The translations under genes and the position numbers were made by a program. A DNA stretch of 32,220 nucleotides, taken from contig JAJRQQ010000042.1 in assembly GCA_024280155.1 (NCBI GenBank), forward strand, positions 1 to 32,220, read 5' to 3'. Shown here one piece after another: positions 1 to 6,857 of this stretch. Source of the stretch: Bacteroidota bacterium. Lineage in GTDB: Bacteria; Bacteroidota; Bacteroidia; Flavobacteriales_D; Crocinitomicaceae. Numbering within the stretch: the stretch's first letter is position 1; every line of letters starts with the position of its first letter. Under the pieces are notes generated by a model. That model had not been told where the DNA came from, did not search any database, and worked only from the letters and a program-made list of their open reading frames with translations.

Positions 1-20
1 ATCTCGGACCGCATCATCTT

Positions 21-320
21 TCAAAACTTCGCTTTACCATCCAGTAAGTCTTTCATTCTTTTTTTAGTCAGCATTGAATTAATAATCTTAATCAAAGCAT
101 TTTTCTCATCTTCATCCAATTGGTTGATAAGCATTAATTGCTCATTCAGCTCGTGATTTTCTAATTCTACAACACTATTTTCATTATCGTTTAAAAGGTT
201 GTCAGCACTAACGGCAAATACTTTCATTAATCGCTGTACAATATCAATAGAGGGCAGTAAATGACCGTTTTCCATTTTAGAAAGATGGGTGACGTGAATA
301 TGTATTTTATCCCCCCCCCG
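21..320 (-). pseudogene. XRE-family HTH regulator, 5'-truncated
   Basis: The frame ends at TGA (21-23) and runs upstream to an in-frame TAG (321-323) with no proper start. The readable part begins with the recognition-helix region (THLSKMENG), typical of helix 3 and the following turn of an XRE/Cro-type DNA-binding domain, and continues with LLPSIDIVQRLMKVF and a charged helical tail of about 50 residues, as in short Bacteroidota XRE regulators. The first ~30-35 residues (helices 1-2) are missing. The break lies exactly at a run of nine G on the coding strand (311-319), beyond which the sequence is unrelated. An internal ATG at 275 would give 84 residues without a complete DNA-binding domain. 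It could be a true truncation by a rearrangement or an assembly join at the homopolymer. Family call is fairly sure; function is probably lost. Confidence 0.7.
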
Positions 321-325
321 CTAGT

Positions 326-448
326 CCGCGAATAACAACCTAAAAAGCTACCTCGCGAACCTTTCGCGGGGTTTTGCTTTTTAATACCAACATTCTAAAA
401 AAGGAAAAAGGAAATAAGGTCTTCTCTCGGTATCCCCGCGAATAACAA
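326..448. repeat. 13-bp direct repeat pair in gene-free stretch
   Basis: CCGCGAATAACAA occurs at 326-338 and again at 436-448. Each copy is followed by a CTAAA/CCAAA-like sequence and then a second CGCGAA/TTCGC-like word. No coding potential was found between 321 and 578; this stretch holds only these repeats, the hairpin at 342-382 and the palindrome at 527-570. Confidence 0.5.
342..382. terminator. Strong two-part hairpin, terminator-like
   Basis: An inner 9-bp stem (CCTCGCGAA at 351-359 with TTCGCGGGG at 363-371, one G-T pair, loop CCT) sits inside an outer AAAAAGC (342-348)/GCTTTTT (376-382) pairing. A T-rich tail follows on both strands, so it could terminate transcription in either direction. 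No intact gene ends directly at it, so it may belong to whatever was joined to the truncated regulator at 311-319. Confidence 0.55.
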
Positions 449-526
449 TCCAAACTGCTCGTTCGCAATTGCCCCCCAAGCTGCCGATTTTAATAAGATT
501 AATAGTAATGGTTAGTATTTAGTTAG

Positions 527-570
527 TCGCGTTAGTAGTGACAGGTCGCGACCTGTCACTACTAACGCGA
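527..570. repeat. 44-bp perfect palindrome (GGTCGCGACC core), copy A
   Basis: The two 22-base halves are exact reverse complements around the centre at 548/549, with core CAGGTCGCGACCTG. The first base outside (526/571) does not pair. It lies 8 bases beyond the stop codon of the minus-strand hydrolase. The motif CTACTAACG of the right arm (559-567) is repeated at 576-584, where it contains that gene's stop codon. It is related in core and layout to copies at 6790-6845 and 21347-21392. Confidence 0.85.
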
Positions 571-578
571 ATTGTCTA

Positions 579-1340
579 CTAACGTATACAAAACGACAAC
601 AAACTATCTAAAAATTCATCTGCCTGTTCTGCGTGCACCCAATGACCTGCATTTTCGATGGTCTTGATTGTAACATCAATAAAACGTTCTTCGATACTTT
701 CAATGTCTTCATCAAGGATGTAATTAGACATTGCTCCACGGATAAATAAAGTCGGGACAGAGATTTCATCGACAGGAATAGGTGCAAGAATATTCTTCAT
801 ATCACGCTCCAAAACAGCAACATTCATTCGCCAGGCCATCTTGCCTTTCTCTTTCCAATAAATGTTTTTCAATAAAAATTGCTTGATACCAACATTATCG
901 ATGTACTTACTCATCTGCTGGTCTGCTTCTCTTCTCGAAGAAATGGAAGATAAATCAATTGCATTAATTCCGGCGAGAATATGTTGGTGATGCATAGGAT
1001 ATTCTTTGAAGCCGATATCAACTATGACTAACTTTTCTAAAACATCTTCATGGTCAACAGCAAATTGCATGGCTACCTTCCCTCCCATCGAGTGACCAAC
1101 CAAATGAACTTCTTCCAATTGGTGTTCTTGACAAAATTCAAAAACATCATCTGCCATGAGTTGATAAGAAATCTCATCACTCCAATCAGAATGGCCATGA
1201 TTTCTTAAATCAATCAAGTAAACGTGAAAATATTCTGCTAACTTTTTACCGTGCGTTTGCCAGTTGTCCGAAAAACCAAAAAGTCCGTGTAAAATAATCA
1301 GAGGTTTCCCCTCTACCATTTCTCGATAGTGCAATTTCAT
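579..1340 (-). CDS. Alpha/beta-fold hydrolase (YbfF-like esterase)
   Basis: A 253-residue cytoplasmic alpha/beta hydrolase. It shows the oxyanion-hole HGLFG near residues 18-22, the nucleophile elbow GHSMGG (Ser84), a strand-loop IDLRNHGHSD, and the C-terminal AGHWVHAE with the catalytic His at about 233. Length and the NHGHSDW segment fit the YbfF/esterase branch, which hydrolyses small acyl esters or thioesters; the actual substrate cannot be read from sequence. The ATG at 1340 is preferred: it gives the usual family N-terminus. A TAGTTTTG box (1345-1352) ends only four bases upstream, so the transcript may be leaderless. No co-directional neighbour is close enough to be a certain operon partner; the HMA lipoprotein gene ends 42 bases upstream. 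Confidence 0.85.
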   Translation of the reverse strand: MKLHYREMVEGKPLIILHGLFGFSDNWQTHGKKLAEYFHVYLIDLRNHGHSDWSDEISYQLMADDVFEFCQEHQLEEVHLVGHSMGGKVAMQFAVDHEDVLEKLVIVDIGFKEYPMHHQHILAGINAIDLSSISSRREADQQMSKYIDNVGIKQFLLKNIYWKEKGKMAWRMNVAVLERDMKNILAPIPVDEISVPTLFIRGAMSNYILDEDIESIEERFIDVTIKTIENAGHWVHAEQADEFLDSLLSFCIR

Positions 1341-1344
1341 AGTA

Positions 1345-1352
1345 CAAAACTA
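1345..1352 (-). promoter_or_regulatory. -7 box TAGTTTTG, hydrolase gene
   Basis: An exact match to the Bacteroidota -7 consensus TAnnTTTG on the minus strand, four bases before the ATG at 1340. This would place the transcription start at or next to the start codon. No clear -33 TTTG is seen. Confidence 0.5.
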
Positions 1353-1381
1353 CATTTTTAGAACAAGAAAAGAAATAATGA

Positions 1382-1891
1382 TTAACGGATTGTTAGAAAT
1401 CCTGCGAATAAATCCAAAAGGTTTGGAAATTGAAATGAATTTGTGTTTGCATCAAAGGATGATTCTTCTGAGTTCTTGCACTTTTCTGAAGTATTCGAAC
1501 TTGTTACCGAAAAATCTTTGACAGTGATTTCTCCAATGGTAAATTGATTGTTATTTAAAACAGAAAGTCGTTGTTTCATTTCATCAACCGAAACAATGTT
1601 GTCATCAAAATAAACCGTTGCAATGTCTGTTGCTCTATCAGCATCAAAATCAAATGTTACCCTTTCTACCCCTTTTGTTCCTTTCAAAGATTTACGGATA
1701 CTTCCTCCACAACCTTTAACGCATGTCATCCCTGTAATTTCTATTGTGGCAATCTTGGTTGGAACGACAACAGATTCTTCAGTTTCCATTGAAACAGGAT
1801 TAGAAACACGTTCTTCTACATTCACTTCTGTCGATTGACAAGAGAATAATAATAATAAACCAGAAAAACAAACGATAACTAATTTTTTCAT
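1382..1891 (-). CDS. HMA-domain lipoprotein, probable metal binding
   Basis: A predicted 169-residue lipoprotein. The start at 1891 is preferred over upstream codons because it directly precedes a signal peptide MKKLVIVCFSGLLLLFSC with a lipobox Cys at residue 18. After a linker rich in Glu/Val comes a heavy-metal-associated domain (about 46-118) with the motif GMTCVKGC (54-61), a Bacteroidota variant with three residues between the cysteines, followed by the expected GV-x-x-V strand. Such domains bind Cu(I) or similar soft metals. The last ~45 residues are Ser/Asn-rich and unassigned. It is anchored in a membrane facing the periplasm or outside, so a role in metal capture or sensing is inferred. 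No copper ATPase or regulator lies nearby. Confidence 0.75.
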   Translation of the reverse strand: MKKLVIVCFSGLLLLFSCQSTEVNVEERVSNPVSMETEESVVVPTKIATIEITGMTCVKGCGGSIRKSLKGTKGVERVTFDFDADRATDIATVYFDDNIVSVDEMKQRLSVLNNNQFTIGEITVKDFSVTSSNTSEKCKNSEESSFDANTNSFQFPNLLDLFAGFLTIR

Positions 1892-2038
1892 AACACCTAT
1901 ATTAAGTGAGACAAATATACACGATAATCTCTTCATCGAAAAATAAAAAATGTTAACTTTTCAATTTTTCATTCTTAATTCCCAATTTAATTAATTATTT
2001 ATCAAATCCCTTCCTTATCTTTCCCTAAAATCAAAAAG

Positions 2039-2638
2039 ATGAAAATCAAAAAAGCAGAATTCGTAATTTCCAATACAGATATTAAACTTTGTCCTAAAGA
2101 TGGAAAACCAGAATATGCCTTTATCGGGCGGTCGAATGTTGGTAAATCTTCTTTGATCAATATGCTTTGTGACCAAAAAAAATTAGCAAAAACTTCGGGA
2201 AGACCTGGTAAAACACAACTAATCAACCACTTCATTATCAATGACGAATGGTACATTGTCGATTTGCCCGGATATGGATATGCAAAAGCGTCTAAGACTT
2301 CTCGTGCAAGTTGGGAGAAATTCATTTCTGAGTACTTAACGAATCGTGAAGAATTGGTGAATGTTTTTGTTTTAATTGACTCACGACTCGAGCCTCAGAA
2401 AATTGATTTGGAATTCATGAATTGGTGTGGACAAAAAGGAATTCCTTTCTCTATTGTATTCACAAAAATAGATAAGATTTCAAGTTCTGTATTACAAAAG
2501 AATTTAGCAAAATATAAGAAAGAATTACTAAAAACTTGGGCGGACATCCCTCCGGTCTTCACAAGTTCTGCAACAGGAAAATTCGGTCGTGAAAAAATTC
2601 TTAATTACATTGAGCACATCAATAGTGAAATCAAATAA
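2039..2638 (+). CDS. engB: Ribosome biogenesis GTPase EngB/YihA/YsxC
   Basis: A 199-residue single-domain TRAFAC GTPase. G1 is GRSNVGKS (30-37), the G2 region contains [10 protein letters not shown]3 is DLPGYG (75-80), G4 is TKID (142-145), and a SSATG segment near the C-terminus fits G5. The GRPGKT switch and overall length are diagnostic of EngB, an essential factor that binds the large ribosomal subunit during late assembly. The ATG at 2039 gives the standard KAEFV N-terminus. A TATCTTTC sequence at 2017-2024 could serve as the -7 box. It is transcribed alone, divergent from the HMA lipoprotein gene. Confidence 0.95.
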   Translation: MKIKKAEFVISNTDIKLCPKDGKPEYAFIGRSNVGKSSLINMLCDQKKLAKTSGRPGKTQLINHFIINDEWYIVDLPGYGYAKASKTSRASWEKFISEYLTNREELVNVFVLIDSRLEPQKIDLEFMNWCGQKGIPFSIVFTKIDKISSSVLQKNLAKYKKELLKTWADIPPVFTSSATGKFGREKILNYIEHINSEIK

Positions 2639-2692
2639 AAACAACGATAACACTTGTTTATCAGTATATTATAGTGAAAATAATTTCATAAC

Positions 2693-2706
2693 GTGACATT
2701 TGTCAC
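2693..2706. promoter_or_regulatory. Crp/Fnr-like operator before persulfide dioxygenase
   Basis: GTGACATTTGTCAC is a perfect inverted repeat of GTGACA with a 2-base spacer. Its centre (2699.5) lies 36.5 bases before the last G of the probable -7 box, i.e. about -41.5 from the expected start, the classic position for class II activation by Crp/Fnr-family proteins. The same spacing recurs upstream of the rhodanese operon (8303-8316). Confidence 0.6.
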
Positions 2707-2728
2707 ATTCAGAGAAAAGAATTTTCCG

Positions 2729-2736
2729 CAAATTTG
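2729..2736 (+). promoter_or_regulatory. Probable -7 box CAAATTTG
   Basis: CAAATTTG differs from TAnnTTTG only at the first base. It lies 35 bases before the start at 2772 and at the spacing expected for the operator at 2693-2706. A weak -7 box fits a promoter that needs an activator. Confidence 0.45.
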
Positions 2737-2771
2737 CATCATCAAATAATTATTAAAAACATTATAATCAT

Positions 2772-4184
2772 ATGAAAATAGAACAAATATTCACAAGTTG
2801 TCTAGCTGAGATGGCTTATTACATCGAATCAAACGGTGAGGCAGTTGTAATTGACCCATTAAGAGAAACTTCTCCTTATACGGAAAGAGCAGACAATGAT
2901 AATGCAAAAATTAAATACATTTTCTTAACGCACTTCCATGCAGATTTCGTTTCTGGTCATGTTGATTTAGCAAAGAAAACTGGAGCAACAATTGTTTATG
3001 GTCCTGGCGCTACTGCAGAATATGAATTATACGCAGGAACTGATGGAGAAATTTTCAATGTTGGAGATATTACGTTAGAATTATTGCACACACCTGGTCA
3101 TACAATGGAATCAATATCTCTACTATTAAGAGATGAAGAAGGGGTAGAACAATGCCTTTTTTCTGGTGATGCTCTTTTTATTGGTGATGTTGGCCGACCA
3201 GATTTAGCCATTAAACAAGGTGAATTAACCGAAGAAGATTTAGCAAGACATTTATTCAAATCTTTGAGAAATAAAATCATGCCTTTACCGGATGAAATCA
3301 TCGTTTATCCAAATCATGGAGCAGGTTCTGCTTGTGGGAAAAATATGAGTAAAGAAACATACGATTCTTTAGGTCACCAAAAAGAAGTTAATTATGCTTT
3401 ACGTGCGGATATGACCGAAGATGAATTTGTGAAAGAAGTTTTAACAGGTTTAGTTGCTCCACCTCAATATTTTCCGAAGAATGCTGGAATGAACAAAGGA
3501 ATTAACATGGACATTGATTCTATCATTGAAAAAGGAACTAAAAAATTATCAATGGATGAAGTAACTGCTCATTTGGCAGATGGGGCAATCATTCTAGATA
3601 CACGTCACCAAAATGAATTCATAAAAGAACACATCCCGGGTTCAATTTTCATTGGTCTTGCAGGGCAATTTGCTCCTTGGGTAGGTGCACTAATTGAAGA
3701 TATTAACCAAAAAATTATTATTGTTACAGATTTTGGTAAAGAAGAAGAAACAGTTATTCGACTTTCTAGAATTGGATACGATAATTCTTTAGGTTACATT
3801 CATAATCCTATTACTTCTTGGAAAGAAGCAGGCAATGAAACAGCATCTATTGATCAAGTTACTCCAAGTGAATTAGGTGAAATTATAGCGAAAGAAGATG
3901 TTAATATTCTTGATGTACGTAAGGCATCTGAATTCTACTCTGAAAAAGTGATTGGTGCTGAGAATGAACCTTTAGATACTATCAACTCAAACATTGGTAA
4001 TCTTGATAAAGATAAGAAATACTATGTACATTGCGCTGGTGGTTACCGCTCTGTGATTTTTGAATCCATTGCAAAAAGAAATGGAATCCATAATTTAGTT
4101 GATGTTGGAGAAGGTTTCGACGGAATGAAAGAGGCGAAATGTTTCGAAATTTCTGAATACGTTTGCCCTACAACAATGTTGTAA
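2772..4184 (+). CDS. CstB-like persulfide dioxygenase-rhodanese fusion
   Basis: A 470-residue protein with three domains. Residues 1-235 form a metallo-beta-lactamase fold of the ETHE1 persulfide dioxygenase type: THFHADF (His54, His56, Asp58), HTPGH (106-110), SGDALFIGDVGRPD (Asp133) and the late metal ligand in YPNHGAGSACG (His182). Residues about 255-355 form a rhodanese domain whose active-site Cys is replaced (VTDFGKEEET, Asp320). Residues 365-470 form a second rhodanese domain with an intact loop HCAGGYRS (Cys421). This order, including the dead middle domain, matches staphylococcal CstB, which converts glutathione or other low-molecular-weight persulfides to thiosulfate. Expected role: cytoplasmic removal of reactive sulfane sulfur from sulfide oxidation. 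It is monocistronic, with a Crp/Fnr-like site upstream and a terminator downstream. Confidence 0.88.
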   Translation: MKIEQIFTSCLAEMAYYIESNGEAVVIDPLRETSPYTERADNDNAKIKYIFLTHFHADFVSGHVDLAKKTGATIVYGPGATAEYELYAGTDGEIFNVGDITLELLHTPGHTMESISLLLRDEEGVEQCLFSGDALFIGDVGRPDLAIKQGELTEEDLARHLFKSLRNKIMPLPDEIIVYPNHGAGSACGKNMSKETYDSLGHQKEVNYALRADMTEDEFVKEVLTGLVAPPQYFPKNAGMNKGINMDIDSIIEKGTKKLSMDEVTAHLADGAIILDTRHQNEFIKEHIPGSIFIGLAGQFAPWVGALIEDINQKIIIVTDFGKEEETVIRLSRIGYDNSLGYIHNPITSWKEAGNETASIDQVTPSELGEIIAKEDVNILDVRKASEFYSEKVIGAENEPLDTINSNIGNLDKDKKYYVHCAGGYRSVIFESIAKRNGIHNLVDVGEGFDGMKEAKCFEISEYVCPTTML

Positions 4185-4203
4185 GAATACAATAGTTATT
4201 AAT

Positions 4204-4236
4204 AAAAAGAGGCAGTCAATTTGACTGCCTCTTTTT
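4204..4236. terminator. Bidirectional rho-independent terminator
   Basis: AGAGGCAGTCA (4208-4218) pairs with TGACTGCCTCT (4222-4232), flanked by A5 on the left and T6 on the right, loop ATT. It sits between two convergent genes ending at 4184 and 4236 and can serve both. Confidence 0.85.
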
Positions 4237-5072
4237 TATTTCATTCGATTAAAGAAACCATCAACTCCATCTAATTCACCGATGTAAGAACTAAAATCAT
4301 CATCCGATATTTTAACCTTAATTTTATAACAAACCTTAGATTTCAAAATAAATTTCTCCACCTCGACAATAGCAACCCCTTCATTTTCATTATATGAACT
4401 ATAAAAATTCCACTTAAAAAATATTTTATGTGAATTTGATTTTATCGGTTTTTCAACTAATAACTCTCCAAAACGATAAGTATTCAGAGCGTATGATTTG
4501 TCAAGTAAATAGTATTTCCCAGATTGTTCATCAATCATAAAATGAATGACTTTTCGTTCTTTTACACTTTTATCAGACGTATTCCCATCTTTATTATTCG
4601 ATGAATAAAACAAAGGTATAACCGTTTGGGAACTTTGAAAAAAAGATGTTGCATTTTCCCAAATTTTAGAAGCCTCATTCCATTGTTCCAAAAGAATTAA
4701 TTCCTTTCTATCTTCATAAAAAACAAATAAAACTTGAGTATTGCCATTGATATCCTTTCCATGATAAAATTTAGTATCCTTTTCGTCAGTAAAAGAAGTA
4801 ATCGTATACCAACTATCGATTAATTTCACATTATCTAGATTGTATGACTCTACATGAATTTTTTCTTCAGTCAGTTGAATTGTAGAATGTAAATCTTCCA
4901 CACTTCCTTTATTATTCCGTATCGATTCAACTCTTAAATCAAATCCAATTGGAGAATTGTTTGTTCCTGGCTCTACCGGTTGAAGTGGCTTATATTGATT
5001 ATAGGTGTATCTTATATTTTTAGCAGATAAATTTAATGCAAAAAGACAAAAAAGGATAACAAAAGCTTTCAT
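4236..5072 (-). CDS. Exported protein of unknown function
   Basis: A 278-residue protein that I do not recognise. It starts with a clear signal peptide (MKAFVILFCLFALNLSA, cleavage likely after residue 17). The mature part is rich in Lys, Asn, Tyr and Ser, with alternating hydrophobic residues that suggest beta structure. No catalytic motif, lipobox, repeat or T9SS sorting signal is visible, and there is only one Cys, near the C-terminus. It is probably periplasmic or outer-membrane associated. The gene is convergent with the persulfide dioxygenase gene and divergent from glyS, so its neighbours give no functional clue. The coding quality (long open frame, signal peptide, terminator after the stop) makes it a real gene. 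Confidence 0.7.
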   Translation of the reverse strand: MKAFVILFCLFALNLSAKNIRYTYNQYKPLQPVEPGTNNSPIGFDLRVESIRNNKGSVEDLHSTIQLTEEKIHVESYNLDNVKLIDSWYTITSFTDEKDTKFYHGKDINGNTQVLFVFYEDRKELILLEQWNEASKIWENATSFFQSSQTVIPLFYSSNNKDGNTSDKSVKERKVIHFMIDEQSGKYYLLDKSYALNTYRFGELLVEKPIKSNSHKIFFKWNFYSSYNENEGVAIVEVEKFILKSKVCYKIKVKISDDDFSSYIGELDGVDGFFNRMK

Positions 5073-5247
5073 AAGTATTGAGTTTTAATTATTAATATGA
5101 ATGATAAAGTATGTAAAGGAGAATAATGTTTGATTTTTGTGTGAGTATTTACATTTATAATGCACGCATAACAACCAAGTAACACTTTTTTTATCTCTTT
5201 TTTTTAAAATAAGAAAAAACGAAACTCGATTTGCTTAAACATTTCAT

Positions 5248-5255
5248 TAAATTTG
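5248..5255 (+). promoter_or_regulatory. -7 box TAAATTTG, glyS
   Basis: An exact TAnnTTTG match whose last base is four bases before the glyS ATG (5260). The transcription start should fall on or next to the start codon, so glyS mRNA may be leaderless. Confidence 0.55.
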
Positions 5256-5259
5256 CGAC

Positions 5260-6795
5260 ATGGCACAAAACGAAGACAATTTAAAAGAGATAATATCACA
5301 CGCGAAAGAATATGGATTTGTATTCCCTTCATCAGAAATTTATGATGGTCTTTCTGCGACCTACGATTACGGTCAATTAGGTTCTGAACTAAAGAACAAC
5401 ATCAAGTCATATTGGTGGAAATCAATGGTCCAAATGCACGAAAATATCGTAGGAATAGACGCTGCAATTTTCATGCACCCTTCTGTTTGGAAAGCATCTG
5501 GACATGTTGATGCGTTTAATGACCCATTGATAGACAACAAAGACTCGAAAAAAAGATACAGAGCTGATGTTTTAATTGAAGAACACATCGAGAAAATTAG
5601 AGCTAAAATCAATAAAGAAGTTACCAAAGGATTGAAAAGATTTGGGGACGACTTCAATAAAGAAGAATTCTTAAAAACCAATCCGAATGTTCTCAGAAAT
5701 CAAGCAAAAATTGATGACATCGAGAACAGAATGCGTGAAACTTTAGGAAAAGAAGATTTAGAAGGTGTGTACAACTTAATTGTTGACCTTGGAATCGCTT
5801 GTCCAATTTCGGGTTCTAAAAACTGGACAGAAGTTCGTCAGTTTAACCTTATGTTCTCTACAGAATTAGGTTCTGTTTCTGGTGAATCTGCAAAAATCTA
5901 TCTTCGTCCTGAAACTGCACAAGGAATTTTTGTGAATTTCTTAAACGTTCAAAAGTCGGGAAGAATGAAAATCCCTTTTGGAATTGCACAAATTGGTAAG
6001 GCTTTCAGAAATGAAATTGTTGCCAGACAGTTTATCTTCAGAATGCGCGAATTTGAACAAATGGAAATGCAATTTTTCGTTCGTCCAGGAGAAGAAATGA
6101 AATGGTATGAATACTGGAAAGATCAGCGTATTCAATGGCACAACAGAATTGGTTTAGGTGAAGAAAACTACCGATTCCATGACCACATAAAACTAGCGCA
6201 TTACGCAAATGCTGCTGCTGATATTGAATTTAACTTCCCAATGGGTTTCAAAGAATTGGAAGGTATTCATTCTCGAACTGATTTTGATTTAAAACAACAC
6301 CAAGAATTCTCTGGTAAAAAATTACAATATTTCGATCCTGAAATCAATGAAAACTACGTTCCTTATGTTGTCGAGACTTCAATTGGATTAGATCGAATGT
6401 TTTTAGCTGTACTAAGTTCTTCTTTCAAAAAAGAACAATTAGAAAACGGGTCAGAAAGGGCGGTTTTATCCTTACCTCCTGCGCTTGCGCCATATAAAGT
6501 GGCCATTATGCCATTGACAAGAAAAGATGGAATGCCGGAGAAAGCGAGAGCAATTCTTTCTTCTCTACAAGCTGATTTCAACTGTCAGTACGATGAGAAA
6601 GATTCTCCAGGAAAAAGATACAGAAGACAAGATGCAATTGGAACGCCTTATTGTGTAATGGTCGATCATCAAACTTTAGAAGATGATACCGTAACTATTC
6701 GTGATAGAGATACGATGCTTCAAGAACGTGTTGCTATCACAGATTTATCGAAAATCATTGAAGATAAGGTTTCGATGAGTAAATTATTGAAATAA
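5260..6795 (+). CDS. glyS: Glycine--tRNA ligase, alpha2 (eukaryote-like) type
   Basis: A 511-residue class II aminoacyl-tRNA synthetase that charges tRNA-Gly. It is the single-chain homodimeric form, not the alpha/beta tetramer: the N-terminal YGFVFPSSEIYDGLSATYDYG is diagnostic. Motif 1 lies near WWKSMVQMHENIVGIDA, motif 2 contains FRNEI with an E/F-rich loop (REFEQMEMQFF), motif 3 is GLDRMF, and a C-terminal anticodon-binding domain starts near VAIMPLTRKDGMPEKA. Length is normal. The start at 5260 is the only reasonable one. The last sense codon and stop codon form part of the left arm of the 56-bp palindrome at 6790-6845. The gene is monocistronic. Confidence 0.95.
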   Translation: MAQNEDNLKEIISHAKEYGFVFPSSEIYDGLSATYDYGQLGSELKNNIKSYWWKSMVQMHENIVGIDAAIFMHPSVWKASGHVDAFNDPLIDNKDSKKRYRADVLIEEHIEKIRAKINKEVTKGLKRFGDDFNKEEFLKTNPNVLRNQAKIDDIENRMRETLGKEDLEGVYNLIVDLGIACPISGSKNWTEVRQFNLMFSTELGSVSGESAKIYLRPETAQGIFVNFLNVQKSGRMKIPFGIAQIGKAFRNEIVARQFIFRMREFEQMEMQFFVRPGEEMKWYEYWKDQRIQWHNRIGLGEENYRFHDHIKLAHYANAAADIEFNFPMGFKELEGIHSRTDFDLKQHQEFSGKKLQYFDPEINENYVPYVVETSIGLDRMFLAVLSSSFKKEQLENGSERAVLSLPPALAPYKVAIMPLTRKDGMPEKARAILSSLQADFNCQYDEKDSPGKRYRRQDAIGTPYCVMVDHQTLEDDTVTIRDRDTMLQERVAITDLSKIIEDKVSMSKLLK

Positions 6796-6845
6796 TATAA
6801 ATAGTACGGGCAGGTCGCGACCTGCCCGTACTATTTATATTATTT
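6790..6845. repeat. 56-bp perfect palindrome (GGTCGCGACC core), copy B
   Basis: All 28 base pairs around the centre at 6817/6818 match. The GC-rich inner part AGTACGGGCAGGTCG is shared with the other copies; the outer part is AT-rich and contains the final AAA codon and TAA of glyS, mirrored on the other side. It lies between the convergent genes ending at 6795 and 6858 and could act as a terminator for either, although the tracts after the stem are mixed A/T rather than pure T. Confidence 0.9.
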
Positions 6846-6857
6846 ATTATTAAAGAA

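Noticed and set aside
527-570. GTGACA and TGTCAC half-sites inside palindrome A as a Crp/Fnr operator
   Set aside because: The half-sites are separated by 10 bases rather than 2, there is no promoter in the right position, and they are explained by the palindrome family.
276-578. CRISPR array or tRNA in the gene-free stretch
   Set aside because: Only two copies of a 13-bp word without regular spacers, and no cloverleaf with a CCA-type end could be drawn.
1571-1838. Plus-strand open frames over the HMA lipoprotein gene
   Set aside because: Antisense shadows of a gene with a clear signal peptide and domain.
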